Assembly: GCA_017521605.1 (NCBI GenBank)
Contig: JAFXCD010000036.1
Coordinates: forward strand, 50,415 to 114,414
Origin: Lachnospiraceae bacterium
GTDB taxonomy: Bacteria > Bacillota > Clostridia > Lachnospirales > Lachnospiraceae
Reading direction: 5' to 3'
Length of the DNA stretch: 64,000 bases
Below the pieces are notes generated by a model. That model worked only from the letters and a program-made list of their open reading frames with translations. It had not been told where the DNA came from and ran no database searches. The position numbers and the translations under genes are program-made. This document shows, in pieces, positions 1 through 8,564 of the stretch. Positions within the stretch are counted from its first letter, which is position 1; each line of letters starts with the position of its first letter.

Positions 1-746
1 CACTCCAGTTCTCCACCAAACAAGTCCAATGCGCTACCAATGGTTACATTTAACCTATTCTGCCCTAATTCTTTTAGCAAATCCAAATCTTCATAACTAT
101 GGACTCCACCTGCATAAGTAATGGGCAGCCCATTCCAACCACCCAGCAGCTCTACCAATTGAGTCTCTATACCATTTACCTTACCCTCCACATCCACTGC
201 ATGAATCAAAAATTCACTACAATAGGCAGACAATTTCTCCATAAGCTCTACGCTGACCACTTCATCAGTCAGGTTCTGCCATCTGTCCGTTACAATTCGG
301 TATTCCTTATCTACCTTTTTACAGCTTAAATCCAATACTAGATGTTCCTTACCTACAGCTTCTACCAGCTTTTCCAAACGTTCATAATCAATGCGTCCGC
401 CATAAAACACGTAGGAAGTAACAATTACATGACTGGCTCCGGCTTCCAGATATTCACAGGCATTCTCTGGTGTAATACCACCACCCACCTGCAACCCGTA
501 AGGATACTCCTTTAAGGCCGACATGGCTTGTGCTTTGGTAGCCTCATAATGCTCGCTGCTAACCGGATTTAACAAAATAATATGTCCTCCTTTTAAGCCG
601 GCTTCTTTATATAATTTTGCATAAAAGTGCGCATCCTGCTTTGCCACAAAATTTTCTTCTGCCAAATCATTCCAATCTTTTAGACTTCCACCTACAATCT
701 GTTTAACCTGTCCATTATGAATATCAATACATGGTCTGAATTCCAT
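1..746 (-). CDS. hisA: HisA, eukaryotic (HIS6) type, 3' end beyond window
   Basis: Phosphoribosylformimino-5-aminoimidazole carboxamide ribotide isomerase, the fourth enzyme of histidine synthesis, a cytoplasmic TIM barrel. I translated it by hand because the frame runs off the left edge; about 248 residues are visible. It starts MEFRPCIDIHNGQVKQIVGG and carries LQVGGGI, VVTS-like VIVTSYVF, LDLSCKK, FLIHAVDVEGK, ITYAGGV and TIGSALDLFGG. These blocks match the yeast HIS6 sequence as I remember it much better than ordinary bacterial HisA; the CIDIHNG and IGSALDLFGG segments are typical of that branch. The start at 746 is chosen for the AGGAGATG ribosome site just upstream. It is divergent from the lipoprotein gene at 843. 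The last few residues lie outside the window. No other his genes are visible here. Confidence 0.9.
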   Translation of the reverse strand, partial: MEFRPCIDIHNGQVKQIVGGSLKDWNDLAEENFVAKQDAHFYAKLYKEAGLKGGHIILLNPVSSEHYEATKAQAMSALKEYPYGLQVGGGITPENACEYLEAGASHVIVTSYVFYGGRIDYERLEKLVEAVGKEHLVLDLSCKKVDKEYRIVTDRWQNLTDEVVSVELMEKLSAYCSEFLIHAVDVEGKVNGIETQLVELLGGWNGLPITYAGGVHSYEDLDLLKELGQNRLNVTIGSALDLFGGELE

Positions 747-842
747 ATGTCATCTCCTAATTTTTTTATAATAATTTGAATATTCTTATAAAAGAAACAC
801 ATACTATCTACGGAGTTAATAATGAAAAGGAGGTATAATATT

Positions 843-1250
843 ATGCGCTTCAAAAAAAGTAAACATCTTCTTGTACTTTGCCTGACTATTTGCTTTGTAT
901 GTTTAGCTACAGGTTGTACAAGAGATGACAATAGCGGTGACCCTTCCGGCGAAATGGCCGGAACCGCAACCGAATCCCCTTCTCCTAACCCCACTACAAC
1001 TCCTTCCGATACCAACAACATGAATAATACCGATGCTGCCAATGACGGTCTTATGGACGACACCTCAAACACAGTAGGTGATGTCATTGATGATGCAGGC
1101 AATGCTGTTGGAAACGTGACCGACGATGTAGTAGATGGCGTTGGCGATATGGTTGATGATATTACCGGTGATAGCAATACCGATAATGGTAATACCGGTA
1201 ATAGTAATACCGGAAGCACCACCTCAACTACCGGTAACGGTAGCCGCTAA
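843..1250 (+). CDS. Small secreted lipoprotein, acidic Asn/Asp/Thr-rich
   Basis: A 135-residue predicted lipoprotein of unknown function. The N-terminus MRFKKSKHLLVLCLTICFVC is a signal peptide ending in the lipobox LATGC, so the Cys should be lipidated and the protein held on the outer face of the membrane. The mature part is low complexity: a Ser/Pro/Thr linker, then amphipathic Val/Asp repeats (DVIDDAGNAVGNVTDDVVDG), then an Asn/Thr/Gly tail. I chose 843 because AAAGGAGG (826-833) sits nine bases upstream; an earlier ATG at 822 lacks such a site. A terminator follows directly. Lipoproteins of this look are common in gut Clostridia, but none has a function known to me. Confidence 0.75.
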   Translation: MRFKKSKHLLVLCLTICFVCLATGCTRDDNSGDPSGEMAGTATESPSPNPTTTPSDTNNMNNTDAANDGLMDDTSNTVGDVIDDAGNAVGNVTDDVVDGVGDMVDDITGDSNTDNGNTGNSNTGSTTSTTGNGSR

Positions 1251-1258
1251 TTTGCAGA

Positions 1259-1290
1259 GAGGACGCCCGGAAGCGTCCTCTTTATATTTT
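1259..1290. terminator. Bidirectional Rho-independent terminator
   Basis: GAGGACGC (1259-1266) pairs with GCGTCCTC (1273-1280) and is followed by a T-rich run. It lies between the convergent ends of the lipoprotein gene and fbp, and the fbp stop codon overlaps its T-run, so it probably serves both. Confidence 0.85.
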
Positions 1291-3244
1291 ACTTTTCTTC
1301 CTCTGCAATTTTACCTTCTTCAAACGCCTCTAACAACTGTTCCAAATAATAAATCCGTTCTCTTAATGCTGTACCAATATCTGTATCATTTACCAGCTTC
1401 CTATATGGAAATTTCTCTACCACAATAGCTTCTGATACAATATCCGTTTCATTCACAATAGCTTCTCTGGTAGATTCAAAGGGTTTATGCGCCACCAGAC
1501 GCATGCCTCTGGAATTACATACCAAAGTATAACCTGCATTACCGGTCTTTTTATGATAAGCCTTGGAAAAACCGCCGTCAATAACCAAAAGCTTTCCACC
1601 ACACTTAATCGGTGATTCTCCATGAATCTGTTCTACCGGTACATGTCCGTTAATAACATGAGCATTGGCTTTATCAAGGCCAAAATCATCCAGAATGCGG
1701 TTAACCACCTCATCCTGCTCCAATAAGCGATAATAACTGTTCTTTTTTTCCTTATGAGTTTCCTTCTCTGCTACCAGATAGCGTTCAAAGGTTGTCATCT
1801 TATCTTTACCAAATACAGGGGAACCGGGGCCATTCCAAATATACCACAGAATATCCTGGCCTGCCTGACGCTCCTCAATATCTTTTGCATAATATCCTCT
1901 TCTGGCATAATGCTCTAATATATCATAAAGCTCCTTACCGGCATATTCTTCCTCAAACACCTGAACCTTGCTTAATTCTCCCTTATCATCCATGGGAACA
2001 CATCCATGATACAAAAGGTTTCCATTATAAATCTTATACATGCCACCTTTGGAATACATAAATCTCACATGTCTTTGCAATTTCTCACATCTGACAAACG
2101 CGCCCTCCAGACGTTCCATAACCAGTCTTTCGGCTTCCGTTAATCGATAAGGCTCCTTCGGATCAATGGTGGGGAAATTAGTATCCAATAATCCATATTC
2201 CCGTCCATCCAGTGTTATAGTACCTTTTTCATAATCTATTCGGTTCAACACCAGTCTGTCATCCATATGAAACCATTCATTTCGCATGATTACCTGACCA
2301 TCCAGCTTAAACTTCATTACTGCAATCGCTTTATGCATCTTCTGATCCAGGCTCAAATCCTTGGTATTGTAGTTGGTATTATGACGTATGGCAAAAGCCT
2401 CACAATCATCATCTCCATAGGTTTCCAAAGCAAATGCTGCCAAAGGAAGCAAATTGATACCATAGCCATCCTCTAATGTAGAAAGATTGCCATAAGTAGC
2501 TGCAGAACGAATCACATTAGCAATACATGCCCAATGTCCGCAGGCAGCTCCCATCCAGACAATATCATGATTGCCCCACTGAATATCTACGGAATGATAA
2601 TCACAAAGCATATCCATAATAATATGGGCACCATCACCTCTGTCAAAAATATCACCAACAATATGTAAATGATCCACTACCATACGTTGTGTCAAATGAC
2701 ACAGTGCCTCAATAAACTGGGGAGCTCGGCCAATTCGGATAATGGTATGTATGATTTCATTGTAATAAGCTTCCTTATCTTGAATCTCTTCCTTTTCCGC
2801 AATCAATTCTTCGATAACATAGGCAAAATCCTTAGGCAATGCCTTGCGCACCTTGGAACGGGTATATTTTGAAGAAACCCTCTTTACCAGCTGCACAAGA
2901 CGATGCAGGGTAATCTTGTACCAATCCGTAAGATTCTCCTCTTCTCTCTGTACGATTTCCAACTTCTCCTCCGGATAGTAAATCAAGGTAGCAAGACTCT
3001 TTTTATCCTTGGTACTGATGGTATGTCCAAACACTTCCTCAATTTTAAAATGAACAGAACCGGAACCATTTCGCAAAACATGGCGGAATTGTTCATCCTC
3101 TCCATGAATGTCCGTCAAAAAATGCTCGGTTGCCTTCGGTAGGTTTAAAATGGACTGCAGATTAATAATTTCCGTAGCCGCTGCCGCACTATTGGGATAT
3201 TCTCTTGCCAGACTTTTCAGTAATGCCAGATTGGTTTCCGTCAT
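1289..3244 (-). CDS. fbp: Fructose-1,6-bisphosphatase, class III
   Basis: Hydrolyses fructose 1,6-bisphosphate to fructose 6-phosphate in gluconeogenesis. The 651-residue length fits the Firmicutes class III enzyme. Metallophosphatase signatures are visible: DIHGE near residue 44, VGDIFDRGDGAHIIMD around 197-212, WGNHD around 224, and later NGHVPV and VIDGGFSKAYH. The start at 3244 has GGAGG upstream. It lies 21 bp after dapB in the same direction, so it may be read through from the lysine-regulated dap transcript, which is not an obvious metabolic pairing; no terminator is visible in that gap. Confidence 0.96.
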   Translation of the reverse strand: MTETNLALLKSLAREYPNSAAAATEIINLQSILNLPKATEHFLTDIHGEDEQFRHVLRNGSGSVHFKIEEVFGHTISTKDKKSLATLIYYPEEKLEIVQREEENLTDWYKITLHRLVQLVKRVSSKYTRSKVRKALPKDFAYVIEELIAEKEEIQDKEAYYNEIIHTIIRIGRAPQFIEALCHLTQRMVVDHLHIVGDIFDRGDGAHIIMDMLCDYHSVDIQWGNHDIVWMGAACGHWACIANVIRSAATYGNLSTLEDGYGINLLPLAAFALETYGDDDCEAFAIRHNTNYNTKDLSLDQKMHKAIAVMKFKLDGQVIMRNEWFHMDDRLVLNRIDYEKGTITLDGREYGLLDTNFPTIDPKEPYRLTEAERLVMERLEGAFVRCEKLQRHVRFMYSKGGMYKIYNGNLLYHGCVPMDDKGELSKVQVFEEEYAGKELYDILEHYARRGYYAKDIEERQAGQDILWYIWNGPGSPVFGKDKMTTFERYLVAEKETHKEKKNSYYRLLEQDEVVNRILDDFGLDKANAHVINGHVPVEQIHGESPIKCGGKLLVIDGGFSKAYHKKTGNAGYTLVCNSRGMRLVAHKPFESTREAIVNETDIVSEAIVVEKFPYRKLVNDTDIGTALRERIYYLEQLLEAFEEGKIAEEEK

Positions 3245-3265
3245 CCTATACCTCCAAACTTTATC

Positions 3266-4024
3266 TTATGCATTAATTACATGACTCATATCATACATAC
3301 CGGCTTCTTTTCCTGCCAAAAACTTAGCTGCCTGTACTGCTCCCTTTGCAAATACAGCCTTAGAATATGCGGTATGGGAAAAGGTAATCACTTCATCTGC
3401 ACCGGCAAAAATCACATCGTGGTCTCCTACAATGGTTCCGCCGCGTACGGCACTGATACCCATTTCCTTCTTACTTCTCTTCTCTCTTCTTGTACTTCTA
3501 TCATAAACATATTCGTATTCATTGTCAAATTCAGCATTAATAGAATCTGCCAATGCTAAAGCAGTACCACTGGGAGCATCCAATTTAAGATTATGATGCT
3601 TCTCCACAATCTCAATATCAAAGCCTGCCGGAGCCAGTACACTTGCAGCTTCCTTCAGCATCTTTAACAGCAAATTAATACCTAAAGACATATTGGCAGA
3701 CTTCAAAACAGCCACCTTCTTAGAAGCCTCTGCCACCTTCTGAAGCTGTTCTCCGTCCAAACCGGTGGTACAAAGCACGCAGGGCAAATTCTTCTCTATA
3801 CAGTAATCAATCAGCTTATCAATAACCTTAGCAGTGGAAAAATCAATCAGTACATCTGCTTCCACATCACATTCCCTAATATCTGCAAATACCGGGTACG
3901 GGTTATGTCCATCATCCACCGGGTCAATACCAGCTACCATTTCCAGTTCTGCCTCTTCTGCTACCAGTCCGCTGATTACCTGCCCCATTTTACCGTTACA
4001 ACCATGCATAATCACTCTTATCAT
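3266..4024 (-). CDS. dapB: 4-hydroxy-tetrahydrodipicolinate reductase
   Basis: Reduces HTPA to tetrahydrodipicolinate with NAD(P)H in the diaminopimelate/lysine pathway. 252 residues. Start MIRVIMHGCNGKMGQ holds the Rossmann GxxGxxG-like motif. EKHHNLKLDAPSGTALALAD carries the catalytic His-His and Lys of the family. The longer frame begins 48 bases upstream, but GGAGGA just before 4024 fixes the start there. It follows dapA after a gap of about 80 bp and precedes fbp, all on the minus strand. Confidence 0.96.
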   Translation of the reverse strand: MIRVIMHGCNGKMGQVISGLVAEEAELEMVAGIDPVDDGHNPYPVFADIRECDVEADVLIDFSTAKVIDKLIDYCIEKNLPCVLCTTGLDGEQLQKVAEASKKVAVLKSANMSLGINLLLKMLKEAASVLAPAGFDIEIVEKHHNLKLDAPSGTALALADSINAEFDNEYEYVYDRSTRREKRSKKEMGISAVRGGTIVGDHDVIFAGADEVITFSHTAYSKAVFAKGAVQAAKFLAGKEAGMYDMSHVINA

Positions 4025-4102
4025 ATCGCTATCCTCCAAAACTCTAACATTCAGCACAGGCTCGAAAACCATTCATTGTTTTCGAGCCCGTCAAATTACC
4101 AA

Positions 4103-4987
4103 TTACAAAATCCCATAAGCCTCCATAGAAGCCTTTAATCTGGCAGTTGTTGCTTCTTCCATCTCTGTCAAAGGAAGTCTTAATGTACCTGCTTCCATAC
4201 CCATTAAATTCAAAGCCTGCTTAACAGGAATCGGGTTTACTTCACAGAACAGAGCCTCAATTAAATCAATCGCATTAAGCTGCATCTGTGTAGCTTCCTT
4301 TACATCACCTGCCAAATACTTTGCACAAATCTCATGTGTCTGACGGGGTGCCACATTAGAAAGTACGGAAATAACACCTTTTCCACCCAAAGACATAATG
4401 GGAATAATCTGGTCATCATTACCGGAATAAATATCAATCTTGCCTTTTCCTAATGCTGCAATCTTTGCCACCTGACTGATATTACCGCTTGCTTCCTTTA
4501 CACCTACGATATTTTCACAAGCCTCACAAAGTCTTACAATGGTAGTCGGTGCAATATTCATGCCGGTTCTGCTCTGTACATTATAAAGAAGTATAGGAAT
4601 CTTTACAGAATCTGCCACTGCCTTAAAATGTGCAAACAAACCATTCTGGGTAGCCTTATTATAGTAAGGAGATACAACAAGAAGTCCGTCTGCCCCTGCC
4701 TTCTCTGCCTCTGTCGATAAATAAATGGCTGTTTCGGTACAGTTGGAACCGGTACCTGCAATAACAGGGATTCTCTTATTTACCACTTCCACACAATACT
4801 TAATCACATCCAAATGTTCCTCATGTGTAAGAGTGGATGCTTCACCTGTAGTACCACATACAATAATTGCATCTGTTTCATTTGCTATTTGGAACTCAAT
4901 TAAGTTCTTAAAGCTTTCATAATTCACGCTTCCATCCGCGTTCATGGGTGTAACAATTGCTGTTCCTGAACCTGTAAAAATTGACAT
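4103..4987 (-). CDS. dapA: 4-hydroxy-tetrahydrodipicolinate synthase
   Basis: Condenses pyruvate with aspartate semialdehyde, the committed step to diaminopimelate and lysine. 294 residues, a TIM barrel. Visible signatures are VCGTTGEASTLTHEEH, the tyrosine in LLYNVQSRTGMN and the Schiff-base lysine in VGVKEASGNI. The start at 4987 is preceded by GGAGGATTTT; a frame start 12 bases further out lies inside that site. It is the first gene after the lysine riboswitch and terminator at 5044-5283, so high lysine should end transcription before it. Confidence 0.97.
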   Translation of the reverse strand: MSIFTGSGTAIVTPMNADGSVNYESFKNLIEFQIANETDAIIVCGTTGEASTLTHEEHLDVIKYCVEVVNKRIPVIAGTGSNCTETAIYLSTEAEKAGADGLLVVSPYYNKATQNGLFAHFKAVADSVKIPILLYNVQSRTGMNIAPTTIVRLCEACENIVGVKEASGNISQVAKIAALGKGKIDIYSGNDDQIIPIMSLGGKGVISVLSNVAPRQTHEICAKYLAGDVKEATQMQLNAIDLIEALFCEVNPIPVKQALNLMGMEAGTLRLPLTEMEEATTARLKASMEAYGIL

Positions 4988-5043
4988 AAAATCCTCCATT
5001 CCGCCTCATCCGGCTTAAAAAATTGATGAAGGGGGTCTAACCA

Positions 5044-5072
5044 CAAAAAAAGCCGGCTCTGTACGCGCCGAC
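5044..5072 (-). terminator. Riboswitch-controlled terminator in dapA leader
   Basis: On the minus strand GTCGGC (5072-5067) pairs with GCCGGC (5057-5052), followed by seven T. It sits downstream of the lysine aptamer and upstream of the dapA ribosome site, the expected place for an attenuator that forms when lysine is bound. Confidence 0.8.
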
Positions 5073-5126
5073 AATTCTTTCCAAATATACAATTATTTGG
5101 ATCATAATCTGATAGCGCCCCACCTA

Positions 5127-5283
5127 AAAATATAGATGACAGTCATACAGTTCTTAACTGCATGCCCAAGACTCGACTTCCAGGACATCTCCTCTTTCGG
5201 CGTCTTCCCCTTTCATTCATTCTCCTCTGTGCCTGTCACATCAAAAGAATTACTTATGAAATACGCAACCTCTATCTTTATTT
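5127..5283 (-). promoter_or_regulatory. Lysine riboswitch (L-box) upstream of dapA
   Basis: Read on the minus strand, the leader holds the conserved L-box blocks in order: AAGATAGAGGTTGCG (about 5278-5264), then a short AGTA-type segment, TGAAAGGGGAAGACGCCGAA, then GGGCATGCAGTTAAGAACTG and TGACTGTCATC near 5140. These match the aptamer core of known lysine riboswitches such as the B. subtilis lysC leader. The 5' and 3' edges can pair to close helix P1. Placement before dapA and after a strong promoter agrees with lysine feedback control. Confidence 0.9.
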
Positions 5284-5299
5284 TGTTATTGTTAGGACT

Positions 5300-5328
5300 A
5301 TAATAGCATTGTACTTCTACTTTGTCAA
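5300..5328 (-). promoter_or_regulatory. SigmaA promoter of dapA leader
   Basis: TTGACA (5328-5323), a 17-base spacer and TATTAT (5305-5300) on the minus strand. Transcription should begin near 5293, just before the lysine aptamer. Confidence 0.8.
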
Positions 5329-5382
5329 TGCTCCTTTTTCCAAACAACATTTTTTCTTTATGACCCTTTATTCATTTCCCTT

Positions 5383-6012
5383 TTACTCTTCCATCAGCTC
5401 CAGCTTGCTGACACTGACTTCGAATGCCACTCGTTTTTCTACTTCTGTTTCACTAAGCTTTTTCATATATTCTCTGCTTTGAATACGTCCCCAGATGGCA
5501 CAGCGTTCTCCCACCTTAAACTGATTGGCATATCGGGCATTTCTTCCCCAACAGATACAAGGTATGTAATCGCTCTTTCCATATGGTCTGTTTACTGCCA
5601 GAAGTACATCCGCAATTTCTCTTCCCAAAGGTGTTTTGCGGTAAATCGGCTCCTTGCAGATATAACCGTCCAGATAAATCTGATTGCTTTTTGCACTTTC
5701 CTCCACCTCATCCACAAACGAAATCTCTCTGGCAAACACTGAAAGCACTAATCGGTTTTTACGTTCTTCATGTCTGTTATATGAACGAAACTGTCCGTTT
5801 ACACAAATATTCCTTCCTTTATAATCCGCATTCACATCAATTAATCTCTCAGATACCATTAACGGAATCACATCATAGCTTTCACTAAGACGCTTCACAT
5901 TTACATCCACTAAATAAAAACCCTCTCCAAAAATTTCATGACTGTAGCTAAAATCGCTTACAATTTCTCCCATAATTGTTACTTGATTGTTTTCGATAAC
6001 CTTATCTGTCAT
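5383..6012 (-). CDS. Tandem OB-fold single-stranded DNA-binding-like protein
   Basis: About 209 residues with two successive OB-fold, SSB-like halves. Half one (about 8-100) has NNQVTIMGEIVSDFSYSHE and GRNICVNGQFRSYN; half two (about 110-205) has NQIYLDGYICKEPIYRKTPLGREIADVLLAVN and IPCICWGRNARYANQFKVGE, the classic SSB strand order. It lacks the acidic C-terminal tail of housekeeping SSB, so a role as a secondary or accessory DNA-binding protein is more likely; this is inference. The start at 6012 has GGGAG upstream, while the longer frame begins with GTG inside that region. It is a single gene, upstream of the dapA promoter. Confidence 0.8.
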   Translation of the reverse strand: MTDKVIENNQVTIMGEIVSDFSYSHEIFGEGFYLVDVNVKRLSESYDVIPLMVSERLIDVNADYKGRNICVNGQFRSYNRHEERKNRLVLSVFAREISFVDEVEESAKSNQIYLDGYICKEPIYRKTPLGREIADVLLAVNRPYGKSDYIPCICWGRNARYANQFKVGERCAIWGRIQSREYMKKLSETEVEKRVAFEVSVSKLELMEE

Positions 6013-6260
6013 CACTGTTCTCCCTTCTTGCACTAAGAATTCTTTCGATAAAAATGTAGCCCCATATCATTCTTATCCGTACTTGCACTACTATTTATAC
6101 ACTATTTTTAAGTATTCGAACACTAAAAGCCATCGTACATTATCTACAAGAATCCAACATTTTGTATCCGCTTCGCGATATCTTGACTACTTTCCCAATT
6201 TTATTTGCACCACTACTAAAAAATTCTTCAAAACCACCTTTGCAATCAGCTTTTTTTACA

Positions 6261-6289
6261 TTGCCTAAGCCGTAGAATAGTGCTATACT
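6261..6289 (+). promoter_or_regulatory. Promoter of typA
   Basis: TTGCCT (6261-6266), a 17-base spacer and TATACT (6284-6289) on the plus strand, about 70 bases before the typA start. The rest of the interval 6013-6260 is AT-rich and shows no gene or RNA that I can support. Confidence 0.6.
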
Positions 6290-6357
6290 TATACAGTTTG
6301 ATAAAATATGAGGACTTAACCTCGTTATTTCTTTTCTATAATAAGTGAGGAGCATTT

Positions 6358-8193
6358 ATGAGACAAAAAAGAGAAAATATCCGTAATGTAGCAATTATCG
6401 CCCATGTAGACCATGGCAAAACTACATTAGTTGATGAGCTGTTAAAACAAAGTGGCGTCTTTCGTGCAGGCCAGGAGGTGGCTGAAAGAGTCATGGATTC
6501 CAATGATATCGAAAGAGAACGTGGTATTACCATTTTATCTAAAAACACTGCAGTCATGTATAAGGATACCAAAATCAATATTATTGACACCCCCGGCCAT
6601 GCGGATTTCGGCGGTGAAGTAGAACGTGTTCTGAAAATGGTAAATGGTGTCATCCTGGTGGTAGATGCCTTTGAAGGTGCCATGCCCCAGACCAAATTCG
6701 TACTCCGCAAGGCTCTGGAGCTGAAGCTTCCTGTTATCGTATGTATTAACAAAATTGACCGTCCGGAAGCCCGACCAAACGAAGTAATTGATGAAGTATT
6801 AGAGTTATTTTTAGAGTTAGATGCTGATGATGCACAGTTGGATTGTCCCTTTATTTTTGCTTCTGCAAAGGCCGGCATTGCTTCCCTGGATGCAGAGGAA
6901 CCGGGCACCAGTATGATACCTTTATTTGAAACCATCCTGGAATATATTCCGGCACCGGAAGGTGACCCCGAACTGGGCACCCAGGTTCTTATCAGTACCA
7001 TTGATTACAATGAGTATGTAGGTCGTATCGGTGTGGGCAAGGTAGATAATGGTACCATCAGTGTAAATCAGGAAGTTATCATTGTAAATCATCACGAACC
7101 GGACAAGCAGACCAAGGTAAAAGTCAGCAAGCTGTATGAATTTGATGGTTTAAACAAGGTAGAAGTGAAATCCGCAGAAATCGGCTCCATTGTCGCCATC
7201 TCCGGTATTCAGGATATTCATATCGGTGATACCCTCTGTGCTTTAGAAAATGTAGAACCTATTCCTTTCCAAAAAATCAGTGAGCCTACCATTGCCATGC
7301 ATTTCTGTGTAAATGATTCTCCCTTGGCAGGTACAGAAGGTAAATATGTTACCAGTCGTCACATCCGTGACCGTCTGTTCAGAGAATTGAATACTGATGT
7401 TTCCTTGCGTGTAGAAGAAACTGAGACTACCGAAAGCTTCAAGGTTTCCGGACGTGGAGAACTACACTTATCCGTATTAATTGAAAATATGCGTAGGGAA
7501 GGCTTTGAATTTGCCGTGAGCAAAGCAGAGGTATTGTATAAAAATGATGAGAATGGCAAATTATTAGAGCCCATGGAATTAGCCTATATTGATGTACCAA
7601 CAGAATTTTCCGGCTCTGTTATCGAAAAGCTCAGCCAACGCAAGGGCGAACTTCGGGGCATGAGTACATTAGGTGGCAGTGACAATACCCGTTTAGAATT
7701 TTCGATTCCCTCCAGAGGCCTGATTGGATACCGTGGGGAGTTCATGACAGATACTAAGGGAAATGGTGTCATCAATACTGTTTTTGATGGTTATGGCCCT
7801 TATAAGGGAGATATATCCTACCGCAAGCAGGGTTCTCTCATAGCTTTTGAAGCCGGTGAAGCCATTACCTACGGACTCTTTAATGCCCAGGAGCGTGGTA
7901 CTCTCTTTATCGGTCCCGGCGAAAAAGTCTATGCCGGAATGGTTGTTGGTCAGAATGGTCGTGGAGAAGACATTGAACTGAATGTCTGCAAGAAGAAGCA
8001 GCTCACCAATACTCGTTCTTCCAGTGCGGACGAAGCTTTGCGTCTGACTCCGCCCAAGATTTTAAGTTTGGAACAGGCCATGGACTTTATCGAAACCGAT
8101 GAACTGCTTGAAGTCACTCCAAAGAGCTTACGAATCCGCAAGAAAATTCTGGATCCTACTTTAAGGAAAAGGGCAGCTTTTAAGAATAAATAG
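6358..8193 (+). CDS. typA: Translational GTPase TypA/BipA
   Basis: Ribosome-associated GTPase of the EF-G family, involved in 50S assembly and stress adaptation. 611 residues, normal length. G1 is AHVDHGKTTLVDELL (about 15-29), G2 lies in the RGITI segment (about 58), G3 DTPGHADFGGEVER, G4 NKIDRPEARP and G5 ASAKAG. Domain V and the C-terminal TypA-specific domain follow (PSRGLIGYRGEFMTDTKGNG). GTGAGGAG lies before the start. Monocistronic, with its own promoter and a very large hairpin immediately downstream. Confidence 0.97.
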   Translation: MRQKRENIRNVAIIAHVDHGKTTLVDELLKQSGVFRAGQEVAERVMDSNDIERERGITILSKNTAVMYKDTKINIIDTPGHADFGGEVERVLKMVNGVILVVDAFEGAMPQTKFVLRKALELKLPVIVCINKIDRPEARPNEVIDEVLELFLELDADDAQLDCPFIFASAKAGIASLDAEEPGTSMIPLFETILEYIPAPEGDPELGTQVLISTIDYNEYVGRIGVGKVDNGTISVNQEVIIVNHHEPDKQTKVKVSKLYEFDGLNKVEVKSAEIGSIVAISGIQDIHIGDTLCALENVEPIPFQKISEPTIAMHFCVNDSPLAGTEGKYVTSRHIRDRLFRELNTDVSLRVEETETTESFKVSGRGELHLSVLIENMRREGFEFAVSKAEVLYKNDENGKLLEPMELAYIDVPTEFSGSVIEKLSQRKGELRGMSTLGGSDNTRLEFSIPSRGLIGYRGEFMTDTKGNGVINTVFDGYGPYKGDISYRKQGSLIAFEAGEAITYGLFNAQERGTLFIGPGEKVYAGMVVGQNGRGEDIELNVCKKKQLTNTRSSSADEALRLTPPKILSLEQAMDFIETDELLEVTPKSLRIRKKILDPTLRKRAAFKNK

Positions 8194-8205
8194 GCGTAAA
8201 ATAAA

Positions 8206-8370
8206 ATCCTCCAACCGGGAACGGTGAGTGATTATATATCCTATTCGGACCCGCTCTCGCTTTTGAAAGACGTAGCGGTTCTAAGCTCGAAAAGACCTCG
8301 CTAAGAACCGACGTCTTCCAGGGTTACCTCATTAGGATATATAATCACTCACCGTTCCCGGCTGGGGGAT
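8206..8370. repeat. 165-bp near-perfect hairpin element
   Basis: A 29-base perfect inverted repeat (8215-8243 with 8333-8361) is extended by one mismatch to about 38 pairs (8206-8213 with 8363-8370). Inside the loop a second stem forms from AGACGT..CGGTTCT (8269-8282) with AGAACCG ACGTCT (8304-8316). It fills the space between the convergent typA and the small gene at 8381. It can act as a terminator for both, but is far longer than needed; it could be a MITE or a palindromic repeat. Confidence 0.75.
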
Positions 8371-8380
8371 ATTTTACACA

Positions 8381-8554
8381 TTACTCCATAATACTATACT
8401 GCATCCACTCGTAAAGCAGCTTACTGCCCTCTACGATTTCTGCCGGCAATAATGCTCTTGCAACTAATTTCAATTCATCAGACTCTTCGTCTATCCTTCG
8501 CAAATGTGCATAATCACCATCTATACTTTCTACAATGTATTGAAAAGTGTTCAT
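8381..8554 (-). CDS. 57-residue DUF3006-like protein
   Basis: A short gene not long enough for usual ORF cut-offs. The protein begins MNTFQYIVESIDGDYAHLRR and ends YEWMQYSIME. The pattern of a short beta-rich protein starting with ..VESIDGDYAHL and an acidic middle resembles DUF3006 proteins, small proteins of unknown role often found beside hydrolases. AGGAGGG lies directly upstream and overlaps the stop codon of the GH9 gene, so the two are translationally close and form one operon. Assignment to DUF3006 is by resemblance only. Confidence 0.65.
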   Translation of the reverse strand: MNTFQYIVESIDGDYAHLRRIDEESDELKLVARALLPAEIVEGSKLLYEWMQYSIME

Positions 8555-8564
8555 AATATCCCTC

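Noticed and set aside
692-1222. 176-residue open frame on the minus strand across the lipoprotein gene
   Set aside because: It is antisense to a gene with a clear signal peptide and ribosome site; its Ser/Val/Pro-rich content mirrors the Asp/Asn/Thr-rich sense strand.
5044-5283. dapA leader first read as a T-box because of a GGTGGGGCGC stretch
   Set aside because: The true T-box core is absent, while the L-box blocks AGATAGAGGTTGCG and GAAAGGGGAAG.CGCCGAA are present in order.
5162-5482. Plus-strand open frame of 106 residues
   Set aside because: It runs antisense through the lysine riboswitch and promoter; no ribosome site and no protein-like pattern.
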